Shown one piece after another: positions 21,401-28,990 of a DNA stretch of 64,000 bases. Within the stretch, counting starts at the first letter, position 1. Every line of letters begins with the position of its first letter. The DNA is from Coprobacter sp. (GTDB lineage Bacteria; Bacteroidota; Bacteroidia; Bacteroidales; UBA11471): assembly GCA_017462265.1 (NCBI GenBank), contig JAFTRN010000042.1, positions 25,768 to 89,767 on the forward strand. Reading direction: 5' to 3'. The notes beneath the pieces were generated by a model that worked only from the letters and a program-made list of their open reading frames with translations, was not told where the DNA came from and searched no databases. The position numbers and the translations under genes are program-made.

Positions 21401-21767
21401 GGATAAATACAATTACACGCTGCACGAGAAGATAGAAAATGTCGATTATATGGTCAATAACGACCGACGTGCATTGACCGAACGCTGGAAACAACCCGGC
21501 GATATAGCTCGCTATAAGGCGATAAACGATAACAGTGTGACACGCTCTACCTCTCGCTTTGTGCAACGCGAGCGATTGCTGAGCCTCACCTCGGTGCGCC
21601 TGAGTTACACCCTGCCTCGGGAGATATTGCGAGGTAAAAGCCTTTCGATGTTGAAATTGGCGGTGACTTGCAATGAGATATTTTATTGTTCCACCATCAA
21701 GCAGGAGCGTGGATTGTCGTACCCGTTTGCCCGCTCGGTCAATTTCTCGGCATACATAAATTTCTAA
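18429..21767 (+). CDS. SusC-like TonB-dependent receptor with STN domain
   Basis: 1112-residue outer-membrane transporter. Domains in order: signal peptide (1-27, ending AYAQ); STN domain (about 28-100, ISLYVQDKPLGDALIAV... ending KTIVITPK), which in TonB receptors usually signals to a FecR-type anti-sigma factor; carboxypeptidase-regulatory-like domain (about 107-185); TonB-box region ELEDVVVTGYAP; plug with DASASAIYGSRAANGVIVI; and a long barrel ending in SVNFSAYINF. It abuts the preceding SusD without a gap and is followed 4 bp later by its own SusD. No FecI/FecR genes occur in this window. Confidence 0.96.
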   Translation: MKTRALCILLIILLGGLFFPTGEAYAQKYISLYVQDKPLGDALIAVRNLSGYNLYVSPMVDVEKPVSVTANHVELLTLLNSLDRTLSYKIIDKTIVITPKNHPLSDNRLYGVVVDEDNLPAIGVVVQCAGGATVTDGDGRFELPLTAEAEMLSVSFIGYRKERISIDGKHFHTIHLVPEANELEDVVVTGYAPKAKNSFTGTAVQVKGEELRMINNSSFFDALKVFDPSFKTVDTRGMFGSDPNHVPSQIEIRGQNSFPDISESNLKTETSLPVFILDGFEVSVEKIYDLDMNRIQSVTILKDASASAIYGSRAANGVIVIESKSPEAGKLQVSYSLTAGMQIPDLTSYNLMNAAEVLEFQQAAGVFDAYVAGQDPGTRLNSYNVIKKEIMSGTDTYWLSKPLRVGLQHKHSLIIDGSVNNAEKETGNVRYSVNLAFGQNNGVMRGSDRTTYEAGTKLIYNSKKLYVTNDLQFSMVNSSESPYGTFSNYTQALPYHREKDENGDYYRYLSLANVAPAGMSLGILAQQRSPMYEAKYLNSYSVKENYNISNRTSVNWEVFSDLRIRANFAVNYDVNRTDAFVSPLSYTYTNTSDNSSTSPSVLYSRGKYSLSNSNLLGYDGNIVISYSHSFGVHDLQAILGGEVSQDDYDSDGYNLTGFLGDALDYLSYGIQYELYGRPSGSENLVRNAGAFTNINYSYDNRYLVDLTGRIDGSSVYGKNQQTAPYWSVGFRWNAHNEKFLKGNEIVQKLALRANIGTTGNQNYSKNQATSLYTYLTSVYGGYFGALITTLGNPDLKGQLTFNRNIGVEGTLFKNKLNLDFNYYYNTTEGNLTDISIAPSIGFDSYKTNMGNLTNQGAEFSISYVPVRTKDMTLNFTLNGAHNSNKITKISDTLRKYNEQISAEAEEGTANVFLFKEGESMNTIYAVRSLGIDPGTGKEIYLTKDGEKTYTWNSVDQVPVGVNEPTLQGYMGANFRYKAWELGATFNYSFGADKYNYTLHEKIENVDYMVNNDRRALTERWKQPGDIARYKAINDNSVTRSTSRFVQRERLLSLTSVRLSYTLPREILRGKSLSMLKLAVTCNEIFYCSTIKQERGLSYPFARSVNFSAYINF

Positions 21768-21771
21768 CGCT

Positions 21772-23214
21772 ATGAAATCGATAAGAAACATATTATATAT
21801 CTTGTTGTGCCCTATACTGTTTTCGGCATGCTCATGGCTCGATGTGGGTACGAAATCGGAGATCGATGCCGATGAAATGTTCCAAACGACCGAGGGCTAT
21901 TATACGGCACTTACCGGCGTGTATGTGAATATGGGTGGTACGGCGCTATATGGAGGAAATATACCGTTGTTGGCCACAGAACCTTTGACACGACAATATA
22001 CGGTACCGAGCGATGATACCGACCGTAGCAAGTGGAGTCAATACGATTATACGACACCGGGAGCCAAAACCTTCATCGATGAGGTATGGGGTGAGATGTA
22101 TAATACCATCGTGAATTGTAATTTGTTGCTCGAGAACCTGCAAAAAGAGGACTGTCCCGAATTTGAGCCCGGGGTATGGGAAATACTCTCCGGCGAGGCT
22201 CTCGGCTTGCGGGCCTATATGTTTTTCGACCTGTTGCGTATATACAACGAGGCATACAGCGTGAACCCCGAGTGTAAGAATGTGCCGTTGAAAAAGGACT
22301 TTGGTTTTGCTCTCGGCGAGCAGGCTACGACCGAGCAGGTGCTTACATCTCTGGTGTCGGATTTGAAATATGCGCAGGAGCTGTTGAAACCCAATGATCC
22401 CATTTCATCGGGGAAAAACTACGACAACAAGTATCTTGCGTATGCCCGTAATCAGCGTATGAACTACTATGCCGTGACCGCTTTGTTGGCCCGTATAGAG
22501 CTGTATCGGGGCGATTATACCGCGGCGTATGAATATGCCGATGAAATCATCTCCTCTACGCAATTCCGATTTATCGAGGAGGAAGAGATTATCGAGACCG
22601 ATATGTATGGCAAAGAGTTGAAAATCGATCGTATATTTATGCCCGAAATGATTTTTGCCCTTGCTAATGAGAATATACTATCAACCTCCCGCTCATCGTA
22701 TGAGAGCTTGAATGGCGACTTCGTAAAATCCGAAAGTTGTTACGAGAGTGGTGATGTGCGTCGTAATTGGCTCTACATCAATCCCAGTGCCAATAATAAA
22801 ATAAACCTTATCAAGTATCAACGCTCTACCTTGGCCGAAGATTCATATAAATATGAGGTCTCGACAGTGCCTATGCTGAAACTTGGCGAGATGTATCTGA
22901 TAGCCGCCGAGGCGGTATTGAAAGATGCGTCGGCAGGGGGTGTCGCACCGATTGAGAATTTGAATATACTCAAAGGCGAACGAAATACGACGCAACTATC
23001 GACCGATGCCGATGCCACGACAATCGAGGCCCAGATTACACGTGAGTATATATGCGAATTTAAGGGCGAAGGGCAGCTCTTTTTCTATTACAAGCGTCGT
23101 AATGAACAGTCGATAGACGATGGATACTATTCCGGAAATACGACGATGATGCAGACGGCAAATTATACTTGGCCGTTGCCCGAGTATGAACAGGATTTCG
23201 GATATGGAAACTAA
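21772..23214 (+). CDS. RagB/SusD family nutrient-uptake lipoprotein (second pair)
   Basis: 480-residue surface lipoprotein partner of the STN-type SusC. Lipobox Cys20 (LFSAC). The SusD fold is indicated by GYYTALTGVYVNM, GEALGLRAYMFFDLLRIYNEAYS, NYYAVTALLARIELYRGDYTAAYEYADE and the ending FKGEGQLFFYYKRRN. It shares several blocks with the SusD at 16947, so the two pairs look like an old tandem duplication that diverged. It starts 4 bp after the SusC stop. Confidence 0.95.
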   Translation: MKSIRNILYILLCPILFSACSWLDVGTKSEIDADEMFQTTEGYYTALTGVYVNMGGTALYGGNIPLLATEPLTRQYTVPSDDTDRSKWSQYDYTTPGAKTFIDEVWGEMYNTIVNCNLLLENLQKEDCPEFEPGVWEILSGEALGLRAYMFFDLLRIYNEAYSVNPECKNVPLKKDFGFALGEQATTEQVLTSLVSDLKYAQELLKPNDPISSGKNYDNKYLAYARNQRMNYYAVTALLARIELYRGDYTAAYEYADEIISSTQFRFIEEEEIIETDMYGKELKIDRIFMPEMIFALANENILSTSRSSYESLNGDFVKSESCYESGDVRRNWLYINPSANNKINLIKYQRSTLAEDSYKYEVSTVPMLKLGEMYLIAAEAVLKDASAGGVAPIENLNILKGERNTTQLSTDADATTIEAQITREYICEFKGEGQLFFYYKRRNEQSIDDGYYSGNTTMMQTANYTWPLPEYEQDFGYGN

Positions 23215-23226
23215 ACAAGGATTGGC

Positions 23227-23940
23227 ATGAAGAGGTACTTATATATCGTATTGTTGGTGTTTATCGCAGTGGCGTGTAAGGAGGATAAGCTCGACCTATA
23301 TGAGGCGTCGCGTCCGGCGTTGAATATTGCCAAGGGCGATTTCAATCCCGGGGAATATCCCGAGGCGTATTCGTTCAACGCTTATTTTCTGGGGGTAGGA
23401 GCGGGCGATTATGTACTGCATATTCCGGTACGCTTGTCGGGGGTAATCGATTACGACCACGACCGCTACTATGAGATTGCTGCTGATGCCGATTCGAGCC
23501 GCAATGCCGTGAATGGCGTGCATTATACCTTCTCCACCGAGCAGGTATTTCGTAAAGGTTTGTATCAGGACACTATCGCTGTAACCATACATGTTGGGGC
23601 ACTCAATACCGTCGATGATTATCGTATATGGCTCAAATTGCAGCCCGGTGAGACTTTCGATGCCGGTATTCCCGAGTATCAATATGTGGTGATAGATTTT
23701 ATGAAAAATCTGAATTCCCAACCGGCTTTCTGGGAAAACAACAGTAAGTTGGCAAAGATTCCTTATCACCCCAAAAAGTGTGAGGTATTCCTTGAAATAA
23801 GCGGAATTACAGATCCCGACTGGACCGATGCGGGAGGAACCATACAACTCGAATATTGGATAAACCTCTGTAAACAATATTTCCTCGAAAATGAGATATA
23901 CGACGAGGAGACAGGTAATCGTATCTATTTTGACCTCTAA
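23227..23940 (+). CDS. DUF4843-type surface lipoprotein
   Basis: 237-residue lipoprotein with lipobox Cys17 (AVAC) followed by KEDKLD, which fits the K-(D/E)2 surface-export signal described in Bacteroidota. The layout (short beta-rich protein with HIPVRLSGV..., NGVHYTFSTEQVF and a C-terminal YWINLCKQYF) matches what I know of DUF4843 proteins, which commonly follow SusD in loci of this type. It is probably an accessory ligand-binding subunit of the SusCD complex. The family name is from memory. Confidence 0.75.
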   Translation: MKRYLYIVLLVFIAVACKEDKLDLYEASRPALNIAKGDFNPGEYPEAYSFNAYFLGVGAGDYVLHIPVRLSGVIDYDHDRYYEIAADADSSRNAVNGVHYTFSTEQVFRKGLYQDTIAVTIHVGALNTVDDYRIWLKLQPGETFDAGIPEYQYVVIDFMKNLNSQPAFWENNSKLAKIPYHPKKCEVFLEISGITDPDWTDAGGTIQLEYWINLCKQYFLENEIYDEETGNRIYFDL

Positions 23941-23944
23941 AGTT

Positions 23945-25444
23945 ATGAGACGTATAATTTATACTATTTGCGCGATAATGACCATCAGTCTCGGGGCCTG
24001 TTTGCGGAACAAGGACAAGACCGCGACATGGGACCCCGATCATGTAGAAGCCGTAACCGGTATCTCGGACGAGGGATATACCGTGTACTTGGGCGACCGA
24101 TTCTCTTGCACTCCCGAGGTGCTATTCTCGGACAGTACTCATGCCGATGACTATGAATATCGCTGGGTAATAGGTAATAGTGAGACTATAGGAGATAAAC
24201 GCACCTTGGACTGGGAGATAGAGCTCCCCACGGGCTATAAACTCAATAATGCCATTCCCGGTGTCTTTGTGGTGCGCAACAAGGTGAACGAATTGGAATT
24301 TCGCCAGCCCTTTACATTGACGATACTTACGGGCTATACACCGACCTATATCGCTCTGTATGAAACACCCGAGGGTATGCTCGAATGGTCCTCGTTGCAG
24401 GGGGAGCCGCGAGAATTTTCCCGTTGGTTTGACAATATGATAGATCGTGTAAATCACACTACGATACCGGGCCCGTTTGTCGGGGCGTTTAATTCTACCG
24501 ATGAATTGGCGATTTTTACCGACTCACAACCCGATTACGGCTATACGGTGAGTATGATCGACGCTGAAGAGGGTGATGATTTTGTAGCCAATGTGGGTGA
24601 AATTGTGGGGAGAATCTATGGTAGGGTGTATCATGGCAGTGCCTCGCAACTCGATATTTCGAACGTCGTGTATGGGGTAGGGGCAAGTAAGTATCTGATA
24701 AGCAATGGTACGCTCCATGTTTTCAACGGCCTCGAAAAGCGCCTCCCGATGTATAACGAGGCTACTTATGTGAAAAGTCGTGACGTAGTGCAAGCCATAT
24801 CGTCGAAACAATTCATGCGCTTCAAAAAGGCCACTTTTGTGCGCCATACCGATAATCGTATAGGTTGCTTCCATGTGTATAACGACCAGATGGAGTGGGT
24901 GCAAGACGGGGAGAGTGTGTTGCAGTTGGATACTTTATGCGGGGCCTTCACGCAATCGACCGGCGAAGGTTCGAACAAGCCCTATGATATATATCTTGTA
25001 GCCGGTGTAGCCGGTGGGTATGAAATGATACGTTTCCATGTGGATTATATAAAGACCACGGTACAACCTATCGTACTCGAAGAGCGATTTCCTATGCCGA
25101 CCGAGTTGGTGGAGAGTGCCCGGTACTGGTTTGGCTCGTTCGGTGAGGAGTATGCTTTTTATACGACACGTAACGCCGTATATCGGTTTGACTATCACGA
25201 CATGACCGCCTTTACCCCGGCCACGACACCTCTGATACAATTTGCCGACGATGTGGAGATCGTAGATATATATCCCTTGCAAGGCAGTACGTTCCGCGAT
25301 GAGGACGATTGTACAGTCGCCTTCCTCTATAACGCGCAGAGACAGACTACCACGTTGTATGTATATGACACGGTGACCGGTCGCAAACTGGCCGAATATT
25401 CCGATTTGCTGCCCGGAAAAGGTCTCTATTTTACCAAACGCTAA
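23945..25444 (+). CDS. PKD-like surface lipoprotein
   Basis: About 499 residues from the ATG at 23945, which gives a proper lipoprotein signal (MRRIIYTICAIMTISLGAC, Cys19); an upstream in-frame start would bury it. An N-terminal Ig/PKD-like segment (DRFSCTPEVLF, YEYRWVIGN, TLDWEIELPTGYKLNNAIPGVFVVRNK) precedes a large beta-rich part that may be a propeller (VYRFDYHDMTAF, TTLYVYDTVTGRKLAEY). SusC-SusD-DUF4843-PKD-like is a recurring Bacteroidales arrangement. No enzymatic motif was seen. It ends 22 bp before the ABC ATPase. Confidence 0.75.
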   Translation: MRRIIYTICAIMTISLGACLRNKDKTATWDPDHVEAVTGISDEGYTVYLGDRFSCTPEVLFSDSTHADDYEYRWVIGNSETIGDKRTLDWEIELPTGYKLNNAIPGVFVVRNKVNELEFRQPFTLTILTGYTPTYIALYETPEGMLEWSSLQGEPREFSRWFDNMIDRVNHTTIPGPFVGAFNSTDELAIFTDSQPDYGYTVSMIDAEEGDDFVANVGEIVGRIYGRVYHGSASQLDISNVVYGVGASKYLISNGTLHVFNGLEKRLPMYNEATYVKSRDVVQAISSKQFMRFKKATFVRHTDNRIGCFHVYNDQMEWVQDGESVLQLDTLCGAFTQSTGEGSNKPYDIYLVAGVAGGYEMIRFHVDYIKTTVQPIVLEERFPMPTELVESARYWFGSFGEEYAFYTTRNAVYRFDYHDMTAFTPATTPLIQFADDVEIVDIYPLQGSTFRDEDDCTVAFLYNAQRQTTTLYVYDTVTGRKLAEYSDLLPGKGLYFTKR

Positions 25445-25466
25445 TATACTAAACCTTAACAATATT

Positions 25467-26360
25467 ATGAACGAAACCAATCCAGTTATTGAATGTCGTA
25501 ACCTCACTCATTATTATGGGAAAAAGTTGGTGTACGAGAACCTGAACATTGTTGTCCCCGAAGGGCATATCATGGGCCTGTTGGGTAAGAATGGTGCAGG
25601 AAAGAGTACGACCATCAATATATTGAATGGATTTCTCGAACCGCGGGCCGGTAAATGTCTCATCTATGGCGAAGATACTCAAAATCTGTCGCCCGAGACC
25701 AAGAAACGTATCGGCTATCTCATCGAGGGGCACATACAGTATAGCTTTATGAATGTACACCAGATAGAGAAATTCTATTCGGGCTTTTATGAGAATTGGA
25801 AACGCGACGCCTATTGGGAACTTATAAATAGGCTGAAAATCACTCCTAAGCAACATATATCGACCATGTCGTGCGGACAACGTGCGCAGGTGGCTCTCGG
25901 GCTTATTCTGGCGCAAGATCCCGATTTGCTGATTCTCGACGACTTCTCTCTCGGTCTTGACCCCGGTTATCGTCGGCTCTTTGTCGATTATATGCGGGAA
26001 TATTGTAAGGCCGAGAACAAGACCGTATTCCTCACCTCGCACATCATACAAGACATGGAACGCCTTATCGACGATGTGATTATAATGGACTATAATCGTA
26101 TGTTGGTACAAGGCCCGGTAAAAGATTTTACCGACAATTTCAAAGGTTTCTCGTTCGACCTCGATTGTGCCGATGTAGAATTTACCGAGCCCGAGGCGGT
26201 AAATATTGAGCATATCAACAATCACTACGAGTTCTATACCTATGCTTCGGAACAAGATGTAAAAGCCGTTCTCGAACGCAAGGGTGTGACTTATCACAAT
26301 TTCACCCGATTGTCGCTCACTCTCGAAGATGCCTTTATCGGTCTTACCGGAAAATATTGA
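25467..26360 (+). CDS. ABC transporter ATP-binding protein with atypical catalytic motifs
   Basis: 297-residue nucleotide-binding subunit. Walker A is normal (GKNGAGKST, residues 40-48). The signature reads MSCGQ (134-138) instead of LSGGQ. Walker B is LLILDD: the usual catalytic Glu after Asp158 is Asp159, and the following Pro is Phe. The switch His is at 192 (TSHIIQDME). The ~85-residue C-terminal tail has no known domain. It is the only ATPase in the run and would have to energise both following small permeases. It starts 22 bp after the PKD-like gene with no terminator between, so it may be read with the SusCD locus. Confidence 0.93.
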   Translation: MNETNPVIECRNLTHYYGKKLVYENLNIVVPEGHIMGLLGKNGAGKSTTINILNGFLEPRAGKCLIYGEDTQNLSPETKKRIGYLIEGHIQYSFMNVHQIEKFYSGFYENWKRDAYWELINRLKITPKQHISTMSCGQRAQVALGLILAQDPDLLILDDFSLGLDPGYRRLFVDYMREYCKAENKTVFLTSHIIQDMERLIDDVIIMDYNRMLVQGPVKDFTDNFKGFSFDLDCADVEFTEPEAVNIEHINNHYEFYTYASEQDVKAVLERKGVTYHNFTRLSLTLEDAFIGLTGKY

Positions 26361-26369
26361 TACTCTGTC

Positions 26370-27053
26370 ATGAAACCGATATTACATCTTTTCTATAAGG
26401 AATGGATAAAGACGCGCCTGAGCTTTATCTGCTCTTTGCTGGTGGGGATAGGGGTAGTGTTCTACATATTTATGATTGTAGAAAACAAGATGACTCTTAC
26501 CGGGGCAAAGACCTACACGATGAACGTGTTGTATAGTAATCCTCCGATTATATACTACTCCTTGTTGCGATATATACCCATACTGATAGCGATATGTGTG
26601 GGGGTATCGCAATATATGCCCGAAGTGGTGCAGAAGCGTATTCGCCTTACACTGCATCTCCCGCTCGATAATCGTCGCCTCTTCCTCTCGATGGAACTCT
26701 TTGGCTTGTTGCTTATAACGGTGGCCAATGTCGTGCTGTTCTCACTTTTCTATTGGAAAAACCACGCATTATTCCCTGCGGAGATTACACACCCGGTAGA
26801 AGCTACGGCTCTTGCCTGGTTTTTGGCAGCCTATGTGGCCTATAATTATATAGCTATGACGGCTTTGGAACCCAATCGGGTACGACAAGTCGTATATGCT
26901 GTCACGGGTGTGGTATTGCTCACGCTCTATTTCCACGAAGTACCTTTCCATGGAGCTTATGCGGCATCGACACCAGTGCTTGCACTATTGGCGGTAGCGA
27001 CTTGCCCGCTTATGTTGTTCAGCGGTTTCCGCTTCAATAAAGGAGAGAGATAG
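26370..27053 (+). CDS. Small ABC-type permease subunit, copy 1
   Basis: 227-residue integral membrane protein with about six hydrophobic segments and no signal peptide. It begins with YKEWIKTR (residues 9-16), like other ABC-2-type permeases that start with a cytoplasmic amphipathic helix. Its central cytoplasmic motif PEVVQKRIRLTLHLPLD and C-terminal FRFNKGER recur almost unchanged in the gene at 28302. It lies 9 bp after the ATPase and 1 bp before the DUF4857-like gene. The export/import direction and substrate are unknown; an ABC-2 permease role is inferred from context and topology. Confidence 0.72.
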   Translation: MKPILHLFYKEWIKTRLSFICSLLVGIGVVFYIFMIVENKMTLTGAKTYTMNVLYSNPPIIYYSLLRYIPILIAICVGVSQYMPEVVQKRIRLTLHLPLDNRRLFLSMELFGLLLITVANVVLFSLFYWKNHALFPAEITHPVEATALAWFLAAYVAYNYIAMTALEPNRVRQVVYAVTGVVLLTLYFHEVPFHGAYAASTPVLALLAVATCPLMLFSGFRFNKGER

Positions 27054-27054
27054 T

Positions 27055-28293
27055 ATGACACACAGAATATTACATATCATAGCCGTATTATTTACAGCTC
27101 TTGCGTTGACGTTGATTATCTCGCATGGGCGCGGACGTGCATCTATGTATGGCGATTATACCGATGTGGTGTATTCGGAGTTATTGCAAGATTTCATCGT
27201 CTCGACTTATGAACTTGAGGGCGATAAAGAGAATCTGCAAATACATCGAGTGTATAGGAATACCCGAGGCGAGGAAATAGAGGCGTCGCTTATCGACTCG
27301 CTGTGCCCGCTGAATAATGCCTCTCAATTGGCTTTTGAGAGCCGTTTCCCGACAACCGTGTGTGGTGTGGCTGTGACGGCCCGAGAGGCCTCCGATGCCG
27401 TATATCAGCATCGAATAGTAGGCGAGGGTCTCGATTACGGGCTTTACGACCTTATTGACGCGCATAGTTATCTGTCGCAACAGTTCGCGACCAAAGATTT
27501 GATGCGTTTCACCGATAAGGGGGTAGAGTTTATATTGCCCGAAACAAACAGGGTAGATGAGGAAAAGACCGCACTATTTAATACCGCCTTGCACGAGGCC
27601 GGTTTCTGCCCCGAAGAAACAGGAGTATGGAACCCGATAAGTCGCACGGATATAGAGCGCTACGGTTTTTTTGTAACCGATGCAAACGGCTCGTTGTTCC
27701 GACTGTCGATGGTAGAGGGAAAACCGGTGGTCGAAAAGTTGCCACAACCAGCCGACAAGCAGATAAAACACATAAGTTTTGTCGATAGAGCAGACTATCT
27801 GGCATTTGTGGTGACCACCGATGGCGCTTGTTATGTGCTCTCGCGGGAAGGGTATGATTACAGACAATTGCCATTGCCTTCACTGGGTGGGTATAGTGTA
27901 GAGTTGCAAGCCAATCTCTTGTACAATACGTTTGTATTGACGACCTCGGACAATGTACTCTATATTGTTCTCGATAAGGATTGGAATCCGGTGGCGCAAT
28001 ATGAGCGCGAGCGTAAATTTATGCGTCACGTCGATTTGAAGCCTTATTATATGCCGGTGTTTATCTATGACACGACGCACGGCGGAGTTTCTATAGATTT
28101 CTCTCCGATAGGAAAATTTATGGTACTGAATCTGATATTGGCGGCAATAACTTTCTACATTCGTCGTCGCAACGGATATGTACCGGCCGTGCAGATAATA
28201 GATACATTGATAGTGGCCGTGTGGGGTCTTGTCGGTATGATTGCGGCGCTGGCTATACCCTACCGACGTGTAGATAAACAGCTTCTTAAATAA
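27055..28293 (+). CDS. DUF4857-like membrane-anchored protein, copy 1
   Basis: 412 residues. An N-terminal hydrophobic segment (about 8-24), a ~300-residue presumably extracytoplasmic domain, then two hydrophobic segments at the C-terminus (about 345-365 and 380-400). The soluble domain has beta-repeat texture (YGFFVTDANGSLFRLSMVEGKP, YLAFVVTTDGACYVLSREG, NVLYIVLDKDWNPVAQY), which could be a propeller. It shares motifs with the gene at 28991. The family name DUF4857 is from memory. Fixed pairing with a permease suggests a periplasmic partner subunit. Confidence 0.65.
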   Translation: MTHRILHIIAVLFTALALTLIISHGRGRASMYGDYTDVVYSELLQDFIVSTYELEGDKENLQIHRVYRNTRGEEIEASLIDSLCPLNNASQLAFESRFPTTVCGVAVTAREASDAVYQHRIVGEGLDYGLYDLIDAHSYLSQQFATKDLMRFTDKGVEFILPETNRVDEEKTALFNTALHEAGFCPEETGVWNPISRTDIERYGFFVTDANGSLFRLSMVEGKPVVEKLPQPADKQIKHISFVDRADYLAFVVTTDGACYVLSREGYDYRQLPLPSLGGYSVELQANLLYNTFVLTTSDNVLYIVLDKDWNPVAQYERERKFMRHVDLKPYYMPVFIYDTTHGGVSIDFSPIGKFMVLNLILAAITFYIRRRNGYVPAVQIIDTLIVAVWGLVGMIAALAIPYRRVDKQLLK

Positions 28294-28301
28294 TTAAGAC
28301 T

Positions 28302-28988
28302 ATGATACCATTACATATAAAACATCTTATATACAAAGAGTGGATAAAAACGCGTTGGTATGCTACACTGGGGTTGATACTCACATTTGCCTTTTCCGTA
28401 TATATGGCCATCGGTACGGTGCTGACGTTTCATCACATGGACAGCGCTATGTATTACTCGATGCTGATGACGGGAAACATCTCGTTGTTTACTGCTCTTA
28501 AATTCAAATATTGGGCGTTGCTGGTGGCCCTGCTGATAGGCCTTCCGCAATTCTTGCCCGAGGTTTCTCATAAGCGCATACGTCTCACCTTGCATCTGCC
28601 TGTCGATACTACGACCATCGTCTATTCCACGGTGCTTTATGGCTTGATATTGTGCTTTGCCGTGTTGTTACCTGCATTGCTTGTAGTGCTGGTGACGCTG
28701 GTAGCAATGTTTCCAGCAGAGATAGTCGTTCCTACGTTACAGACCATGCTTCCATGGCTGTTGGGGGGGATTACCGGCTATTTCTTTATTGCGATGATAG
28801 CCTTCGAGCCTATTGCTAAGTTCAGGTTTTTGTACATCATCGCGGCCTATTTCATATTGCGATTTTTCTATATCTCGTATGGTGTAGGAAACGCGGTAAC
28901 GGTCTATCCGCTATTACTTGTCATCACGATAGTAGCCGGACTGTCGGTACTTTATACGTCTTACCGATTCAATAAAGGAGCGCGCTGA
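28302..28988 (+). CDS. Small ABC-type permease subunit, copy 2
   Basis: 228 residues, paralogue of the protein at 26370: same length, same start (YKEWIKTR), same central motif (PEVSHKRIRLTLHLPVD) and same end (YRFNKGAR), with divergent membrane segments. About six hydrophobic segments. With copy 1 it would make a heterodimeric membrane domain for the single ATPase. It is 8 bp after the preceding gene and 2 bp before the next. Confidence 0.72.
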   Translation: MIPLHIKHLIYKEWIKTRWYATLGLILTFAFSVYMAIGTVLTFHHMDSAMYYSMLMTGNISLFTALKFKYWALLVALLIGLPQFLPEVSHKRIRLTLHLPVDTTTIVYSTVLYGLILCFAVLLPALLVVLVTLVAMFPAEIVVPTLQTMLPWLLGGITGYFFIAMIAFEPIAKFRFLYIIAAYFILRFFYISYGVGNAVTVYPLLLVITIVAGLSVLYTSYRFNKGAR

Positions 28989-28990
28989 TT

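Noticed and set aside
23891..23944. Longer start for the PKD-like lipoprotein
   Set aside because: Adds 18 residues ahead of a textbook lipoprotein signal peptide and overlaps the preceding gene; ATG 23945 is better.
14475..25444. Polysaccharide utilisation locus for a defined glycan
   Set aside because: Two SusCD pairs and accessory lipoproteins are present, but no glycoside hydrolase, lyase, sulfatase or hybrid two-component sensor adjoins them, so no glycan can be named.
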